From Haematobia irritans (taxonomy: Eukaryota; Arthropoda; Insecta; Diptera; Muscidae): a stretch of DNA of 64,000 nt. The stretch spans positions 63,023,242 to 63,087,241 of the forward strand of contig NC_134401.1 in the NCBI RefSeq assembly GCF_050003625.1, written 5' to 3'. Numbering within the stretch: the stretch's first letter is position 1; every line of letters starts with the position of its first letter. Below the pieces are notes generated by a model. That model had not been told where the DNA came from, did no database searches, and saw only the letters and a list, made by a program, of their open reading frames with translations. Both the position numbers and the translations under genes were made by a program. Below are positions 57,441 to 64,000 of this stretch, one piece after another.

Positions 57441-59988
57441 TACGATATGAAAAATGACATCCACAATTGATGGGCATGATAGGTTATTTTTCGATGTTTC
57501 CAAAAACTAACGGTTTCTAAATTCTTTTGCACATTCTCATGAACATCAATGCTTTTTTTCCGTTTTCTCTCTGGATGCTACAAATTAATGCGCAGATTTA
57601 TATATGTATGTGCGCAAGATCTGATATAAAACTAATATTTTTAACAATTGAGGATTTTTTTTTATAGACCAACTAATTTACAAAATCATAACAATATGTT
57701 TATCAAAAGAAGGACATTTTTTTATCAGAAATATTTAAGAAAGTTATTAATAAAATCCTCGTACAATTGGCCGTTGATATCTCATCTTTTTTTATCAGAA
57801 ATTATTTCAAATATTATTGATAAAATACTCGTACATTTCGGCGTTGGTATCCCAACATTTTTTGTCAAATGCAAAATCTATAAAGAAATTCAAATTATCA
57901 ATGCAAAATTTTATCAAATTTTTAATAATTTTCTTGATAAATATTTTTAACAAAATTTTACAATGCGTATTTTTGTCTGTGTACTTTCTCTATTTTTATG
58001 TTAACCTGATATCAATGTAGGTTTATTGTCCAAAAAATTTAAACTACATATTATTACAATATTTATTCGAGCTTATTGGATAGGAAGATTACTTTTTCAA
58101 AATTAGCAAAATTTTATTTTTAGAATTGAATACTAGCAACAGATATTAAACAAAATCAAAGAGAGAAATGAAATTCAGCGATATAATTCTTTATTACAAG
58201 TCCTCAAAATGACACCAAGATGGCTATAAAGGAAAAAATTTGAAAATTATTAACAATACATCTAACAACACTTTTATTTGAAATTTTATTTATCATTCAA
58301 CAACTATTTTCGTTAATGTAGCAATTGACCTTTGTTTGGGAATTTTCAACAACTAATTACTAAAATCGTAATTGTATTTATAAATTACGTCGTTAGCTTA
58401 AATTTAAACATAATTTTAATTGTATTCACAAGAATATTCGTTGATATTTCGTTCTATGTAGCGATAAAAACGAAAACGTTTTAGCATTTCAATTTTTGTT
58501 AATAGAAATCATAACATCTGAAAAAGAACTAATGCGAAATAAATGCTTCAGATGCTTTAAAGAATCGCATTCAGCCTTTGAAGGCCCGTGTAAGACTCAT
58601 TGCTTCTGATCCGATGTTTTCACAACTTCCGGATCCAAAATTAACATTTTATTCATGCGATTGTTTAAGTGGAAATTAAATGAGCCTAACCTATATTTGC
58701 AGATGCAATCTATCATCTAAAAAACCGAAGTACATCTGAAGAAGGTCGTATAAGTGTAGTGTAAATACATAGAGTTCCATTCTAAGAGAAATCTTAAACA
58801 TCATTGTCATGCTAGGGTATGTGTTGTATTTAAGGAACTATCTTTGGCTATGTCACTAACAATTATTCTTATCAAATTCATCCATTGTGAAATCTTTTAA
58901 TCCAACACAATTCATTTCCATCTATAACCAATTTTTGCTTGATTTTTCTCCACCTAGCAGTGTTTTCAGGTATAGGACAGCCAACCACAACCCAACCACT
59001 ACTACTAGGAAGAGCAGTTTTTTAATTAAAGACTTTGCAAACATCACCACCGATACTTTGGTGTTGCCTTAATGGAAAGGATACGTCCATGCCATAGTCA
59101 AGTTGTTTCCACCCACATCATCCGCCCTTGGCCCTGTTGGCATTTGAAGTGGTGAAAGGCTCTAATTTGCTTAACAAAAACATTGTGTTCTGGTCTTGTC
59201 TAAAAATACCAGAAGGGCCAGGGGCCGTTGCATTGTAATTTTACATTCGAAGGTGATATGGAATGCAACAACCACAACAGTGCATGAGGAGGTCCTGTGA
59301 GCTTGAATATGTGAATTCTCTATGTATTGCGACTGCTAAGCGTCTGTGTGTGTGTGGGTTGTGGGGTAATGTTGTTGATCTTAATGTTGCTGTGGTTGCA
59401 CTTTGCAAACTTTCATCGACTCACTCAAATGAAGTGCATGCCTCTGGCTCTGAGCTTGTGTGGAACAGTTTTTGTCCATGCTTTGCCGGTAATGTTCAGT
59501 CATTCCGGAAAGAATAGTCGGTACATTCAACCTAGGCCACCTCATTACAATGTCTATAATCCATGGATTTAGTATGTAAAAGCAACAGTTTCATAATCGT
59601 CATCATAGGCATCATCGACATGCATAACAGTCACTGTCTCTGAAGGGCTCTAGCACTCGATCTGAATTTTCTTAGAGGTTCGTGCAAGTGTTAGTAGCTT
59701 GGGCCGCGGTGGCCTGGTGGATTTGGTTAGCCAATAAACCTCTAAGAATTTGGTTATTGTGGTACCCCATACACATTCTCTCATGTTTCTCTTGCTGCAA
59801 AACAAATTAGCATTTTGTGAGATACATTAAGAAAACAAATGTGTAGATAGAACATGTTAAGTTTACTAAGAAGCTTGCAGCATGTCTTTACATAGAGAGG
59901 GAGAGAGAGAACAAAAGTTGCAGTTTTGAATAGTACACCCAGAGAAATGGCTGGTTGAAATTCCATCACGACAATAAAAAGATAGATG
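57441..59988. other. repeat-poor stretch without a supported gene
   Basis: Includes two diverged tandem copies of a roughly 75-bp unit at about 57710-57862 (TTTTTATCAGAAAT, then ATAAAATMCTCGTAC). Frames near 59263-59572 have Cys-rich but unconvincing translations. This may be host intronic or intergenic DNA. Confidence 0.45.
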
Positions 59989-60145
59989 CACTGGAAAAAA
60001 AGCATACTCATTGAAAAGTTTATCGACTTTTGGACAAGGAAAATAACTTTATTTTAGAGAAATGCGTCTTCTATCCTAAGCAAAATTTGTATTCGTATTT
60101 TAAAGACATGAAATCTTTGACCTCACGACAATATTTTTTTCAGTG
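59989..60145 (-). mobile_element. M1 MITE, 157-bp deletion derivative
   Basis: CACTGGAAAAAAAGCATA joins directly to TCATTGAAAAGTTTATCGAC and runs to ATTTTTTTCAGTG. TG flanks both sides. Only the two ends remain. Confidence 0.8.
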
Positions 60146-60298
60146 TGAGACGCATCATTTTTAGTTAGTTTTATTTTTTTGTTGCTGACAGTTCCGGGTC
60201 TCTGAGTGGACGGGTCGAGAAATCAACCCGGCTCCTGGGAGCTAGTTGGCATTTCTCCACTAGAGGAAAACAGGGACACGTAACAATATGGCACGTAA

Positions 60299-60556
60299 CA
60301 CCAAAAAGTTTTTCAGCGGTGTATTATCCCACCTCACTAATGCTGGTGACATTTCTGAGTGTTTCAAAGCTTCTCTAAGTTATTTCACTGCAATGTGGAA
60401 CGCCGTACGGACTCGGCTATGAAAAGGAGGTGCCTTGTCATTGAGCTTAACATGGAAGCGGGCAGCACTCAGTGATAAGAGAGAAGTTCACCCCTGTGGT
60501 ATCACAATGGACTGAGTAGTCTAAATGAGCCTGATACATCGGGCTGCCAACTAACC
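60299..60556 (+). mobile_element. tRNA-derived SINE, 5'-truncated
   Basis: Starts ACACCAAAAAGTTTTTCAGC and runs through the body to GGGCTGCCAACTAACCTAA. The tRNA-like head is missing. The preceding 110 bp (from GTTCCGGGTCTCTGAG) are GC-richer and unassigned. Confidence 0.82.
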
Positions 60557-60653
60557 TAATGAAAATTGCATCAAAGAGGTACAATTTGATACTGTTTTTA
60601 CTGATTTAATTTCGATTTTAGCGGCTAAACTCGAACTTAGTACCCACCTTTAA

Positions 60654-62295
60654 CCCTTTCGACCACGAATTTTTATAGGTATCGCTAATTTTTTTTTACT
60701 TTTAATCATGTTGAAGTCATTTAAGAAGCGTCTACCCAAAATTTCGGGTCGCCACGCCCATTTGGTTAGGCGGTAGAGAATGTTGCCTGTGGGCAACTTT
60801 GGGCAATTGTGACTACAAACTATTTTGTTTTGTAATGATAGACGTATTACGATTTATTGGATTTTTGTTAAGTTTTTTGTTATTTTACAGTAAATATATA
60901 CTTAGATGCGCGCGTGAGTGGAATTTCAATCACGCTCAAACACATTCACGAAGAAATATTTGTACTCACGCATGCCATGTGGGTAGGAATTCACGGTCAC
61001 GAAAAGAAAAGTCATACTCGCACACGCTCACACATGAACAATGTTTATGTCTCACGCTTTTTCACGATTCACGACAATTTTCGTAATTCACGACAAATCT
61101 CGTAAGTCACGAATATTTTCGGAACACGACAATTTTCGTGGCTCAATAAAATTCTGGTAATTAACGAAATTTCTCGTGACTCACGCTATTGAAATCTTAA
61201 GCGTGATTAAATATGTAAAGGTGATTAAAATCGGTGAGCTTGAATTTAATCGTGAACGTGAATTTGTTCGTGATTGTGACTTTTTGTGTCTGTTTTACCG
61301 TGAGTGCGAATTTTATCGTGAATATGAATTTTATTGTTAACGTGAATTTCATCTTGAGCGTGAGTTGGATCGTGAGCGTGGGTTGCATCGTGAAAGTAAA
61401 TTTTTATCGGTAGCGTGATTTCGGATAAAGTTTACTCACTCACAATAACGAACACAATTTGATTTTTACTCACGCTCACGCGCCACACATTTTTCTTTAA
61501 TCCCGTTCACGCACATTCACGAGGTTTCGTTTAAATTTCATTCACGAGATTTCGTTTAAATTTCATTCACGGCTTCGCGTGACTCACGACAATGTTTTGT
61601 TTTTTTGTTTGTTTTTAATCCATGTCAATTTAACTGGCGGTGTAAAAAACCAAAGTATTATAAAGCGTCAATATTCGTGCTAATACACTAGTATGTTGCC
61701 AAGAAGTGGCTTCCTCCCTTTTTACGATTCCTTCCAAATTCCCCACTGCACTGCAGATATGTTTTCCACATCATCGCCGCATTTCTCGTCACTGGGACAT
61801 CCCAATTGAGGTTCAAAATTTTTTCAAAATCATTGTTTTTCAAACCTTTTTTCTCTAGGTCTTATGTTCAAAAATATGTAATTTTACTACCACAATTGCC
61901 CAAAGTTGCCCACAGGCAACTTTTCAATTTTAAAAATTTCCCATCTGTTGTTTTTTTGCAATTCTAAGATTTGACTTCCAGAAATATTTTATTTGACATG
62001 TACTACAATAGACTGAATAAAAACTTTCAACATTTTACTTGTAATTTTTGAAAAAAGTCACATGTATAAAAACCTCTTTTTAAATTCGCAAATATTTTTT
62101 TCTTGAGGTACGTTCGTATTAATGAAAAATTTTTTGCTAATTGACAACCAAATTAGCTGATTTTTCATTCAACTTGAAGAAAACACTTGTAGCTTTCGAT
62201 ACCGTTACAGTTTTATGAACATAAACAAAAACAACGCTGACAGTGAGTCTCAAAACACAAAAAGTTGCCCACAGGCAACTTTAGGGTCGAAAGGG
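60654..62295. mobile_element. piggyBac-like non-autonomous element
   Basis: TTAA at 60650-60653 and 62296-62299 flank inverted ends CCCTTTCGACC and GGTCGAAAGGG, the TTAA plus CCCTTT pattern typical of piggyBac. Inside, TTGCCTGTGGGCAACTTTGG at about 60782 recurs inverted at about 61903 and 62264, a subterminal repeat. A CGTGAG-rich block lies at 60903-61590. No transposase is seen across 1642 bp. Confidence 0.8.
60903..61590. repeat. degenerate CGTGAG-repeat block
   Basis: Variants of CGTGAGCGTGAATTT and its complement fill this block, recalling the hAT MITEs at 31494 and 48084. The left edge TAGATGCGCGCGTGAGT is a possible decayed terminus. No 8-bp duplication is evident. Confidence 0.6.
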
Positions 62296-62342
62296 TTAAG
62301 GAAAACTACTAGACTGAACAAAAATTGTCCAAAAATTAAGTG

Positions 62343-62894
62343 CACAGTAAAAATATCCTAACTGTTTGATTCGAGTTAAAAATGGGTTTCTTCTTGCTTC
62401 AAAATTATTTTCATTAAATTTAGGACACAAATCTTGAAATTTTGTGTCCCTCTGTTGAAGTTGTAGATCTTTGAAGTAAGGCAAATGTTGCTTAAAATAA
62501 AGAAAAACATTCGTGTTTAACTCAACTGACATATTTTTAAATTTAAGATAAAAACGCTTCAAATATAGGCTAAGACTTATTTAAGGATTTGCATCTTTGG
62601 TTTAAAGTTTTTTTTTAGCATTAAGAAAACAGTTTTTACTTTGAAATACTTGGCATAATTTGGATTTTGAAACTGGAATTTGTACATGAATACCTTTATT
62701 AATATATAGCAAACGGAGAATAAAAATTCGATGAATGAGATCTGTATCCAATTTTAAATTTATCGATCCTAGATTTAAAGCCAGGGAAAAAAATGTCTTT
62801 ATTTTAAGGAAGCCGCATTTTTGGCTCGGAATCAATACCAAAATCCTTAAAGGAAGGTCAAAATCTTTGGATCCAAGTAAACTTTTTTTGAGTG
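62343..62894 (+). mobile_element. M2 MITE
   Basis: CACAGTAAAAATATCC at the left and GTAAACTTTTTTTGAGTG at the right, with TG and TA flanks. 552 bp, close to 54668-55250 in sequence. Non-coding. Confidence 0.72.
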
Positions 62895-62899
62895 TACAC

Positions 62900-63035
62900 A
62901 AAGCCCAAATTGAAAAGAGAATTGTGTCTTAAAAGTATCCTTACTTGTATTCTTCGTTTCTTTGGCTCGGAATCAATACCAAAATTTGTAAAGTGAAGAC
63001 AAAATCTTTGTAACCGGACATGCTTTTTTTCAGTG
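62900..63035 (+). repeat. M1 MITE end fragment
   Basis: Only the last 136 bp of M1 remain, from AAGCCCAAATTGAAAAG to GCTTTTTTTCAGTG followed by TA. It directly abuts the M2 end. Confidence 0.78.
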
Positions 63036-63666
63036 TATGTATCAACAATGTTATGAACTAAATGCTAATAAAAAGGCAATGACCAAACAAATAAGTTCAA
63101 TGCTAACTAAACCGAGCAAGTTTTTCGTAAATTTCCCGAAAATAGTAAGAATGAGGTACAACGTGGTCAAAATATAATGATCTGGCGCTTATGATTTGTT
63201 TCTTTATTTCAATTGTTTTTTATTTAATTTTTGTTTCGTGAAGGACGAATTTCGTAAATGGTAGTTTTGGTATAGAATGAGAGACTAATGCAGTTAAAAC
63301 TAATGATTTTCCAAAAGACTGAATAGCCTCAGTCAAATGGGGCTGCCAATTTAATCTAAATACGAGTAGTTCGAAACCTAACCTAAATAGTTTCGAAATT
63401 TTCGACTCAAAAATATAAAACGAAAACATTGGCAAGATAAGTAAAGTTATATGTACTTAAGTTTTACACATAATGCGTGAGTAATTTAAGGAGAAAATTT
63501 CAAAAAGGCAAGATGTGCAAATAGCAATGCCATTTATACACTCACAAAAATATAAATCCACTACGAAGGAAAATGTGGAAAATTTTAACACGCCGATACG
63601 ACAAAATAAGTAAATATGTTTAGCCAAATTCAAGAAAATTTTTTACTTCTTAATGAAAGTTTCGTA
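63036..63666. other. stretch with a degraded SINE tail
   Basis: GACTGAATAGCCTCAGTCAA, then GGGGCTGCCAATTTAATCTA near 63318-63360 resembles the SINE 3' region. No gene is supported in the rest. Confidence 0.45.
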
Positions 63667-64000
63667 CACTGAAAACACATTGTCGTGAGGTCAAAAAATG
63701 CATGTCTTTAAAATACGAATGTAAATTTTGTTTAGCACAGAAGACGCAGTTCTTTAATATAAAGCTGTTTTCCTTATCCAAAAGTCGATAAACTTTTCAA
63801 TGAAGTCGCAAAATTAATGAAATTGTCTTTAAATTTGTTGTCTTTTTGCATCTTGATTACAAAGCAAAAAATCGTTTAAAAATAGGACATGTTTTTCAAC
63901 ACTTTATTTTAAAGGCGTTTTTTACTTAAAACATAGCATAATTTCTACTGGAAGTCGAGTCTAAATTTGGAAAATAAAGTTGTCGTTAACTCGTTTTCAA
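63667..64000 (+). mobile_element. M1 MITE, cut by window end
   Basis: Begins CACTGAAAACACATTGTCG after TA. It has an internal deletion after CAATGAAGTCG and runs off the window at GTTAACTCGTTTTCAA. Confidence 0.82.

Noticed and set aside
59263..59572. Cys-rich ORFs as a small secreted protein
   Set aside because: Two overlapping frames, no clear signal peptide cleavage pattern and no splice or promoter support.

Overview
This window looks like repeat-rich, AT-rich intergenic or intronic DNA from a muscid fly, most likely the horn fly Haematobia irritans. The main evidence is a copy at 36223-37474 that matches, as far as I recall them, the terminal repeats and most of the transposase of Himar1, the mariner first found in H. 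irritans. SINE, hAT and mini-me-like repeats also fit a higher dipteran. I see no intact host gene. The only intact long reading frame is a 361-residue transposase at 34700-35785. Family labels below (HP153, TT, M1, M2) are local to this answer.

The bulk of the window is a nest of repeats. (1) HP153-A, -B and -C are hairpin-ended elements of about 1.3-1.6 kb. They begin ACAAGTA, carry an inverted repeat (TTCGGCC/GGCCGAA or AGTCGG/CCGACT) near that end and another hairpin at the opposite end. Between them lie several tandem units of 153 bp. (2) TT is a TA-flanked family of about 0.5-2.9 kb with many AAACATAT/ATATGTTT palindromes; its longer copies carry two divergent tRNA-like modules. (3) M1 and M2 are MITE families of about 0.55-0.66 kb with CACTGAAAAA-type ends and TA duplications. 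(4) A tRNA-derived SINE of about 340 bp is present in complete and truncated copies.

Layout. 0-6 kb: truncated SINE, a head-to-head chimera of two mariners, a full SINE and a decayed DD37E element. 6-10 kb: HP153-A split by a 2.9-kb TT element that itself contains M1. 10-13 kb: M2, M1 and a TT piece. 13-18 kb: HP153-B split by an unusual palindromic MITE, a SINE and two TT elements, one of which contains a LINE tail. 18-21.5 kb: M1 and a stretch without recognisable repeats, holding one weak small ORF. 21.5-30 kb: the cleanest HP153-B, then HP153-C copies; the second is split by a 3.1-kb TA element containing an array of small spliced-exon-like units. 30-36 kb: M1, then HP153-B with a hAT MITE and TT inserted, ending at an intact DD41D transposon. 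36-39.7 kb: Himar1 copy and a short hAT element with a BED zinc-finger exon. 39.7-46 kb: three TT elements, one holding a second, internally deleted DD41D copy. 46-55 kb: TA MITEs, a second hAT MITE, and HP153-A, -B and -C pieces. 55-64 kb: M1, M2, TT and SINE pieces, a piggyBac-like TTAA element and a final M1 cut by the window end.

Because many repeats sit inside other repeats, several insertion sites can be compared with uninserted copies in the same window. This fixes element ends and target duplications directly. The functional picture is of autonomous DNA transposons (DD41D intact, Himar1 and DD37E dead) among many non-autonomous families whose own transposases are not seen here.
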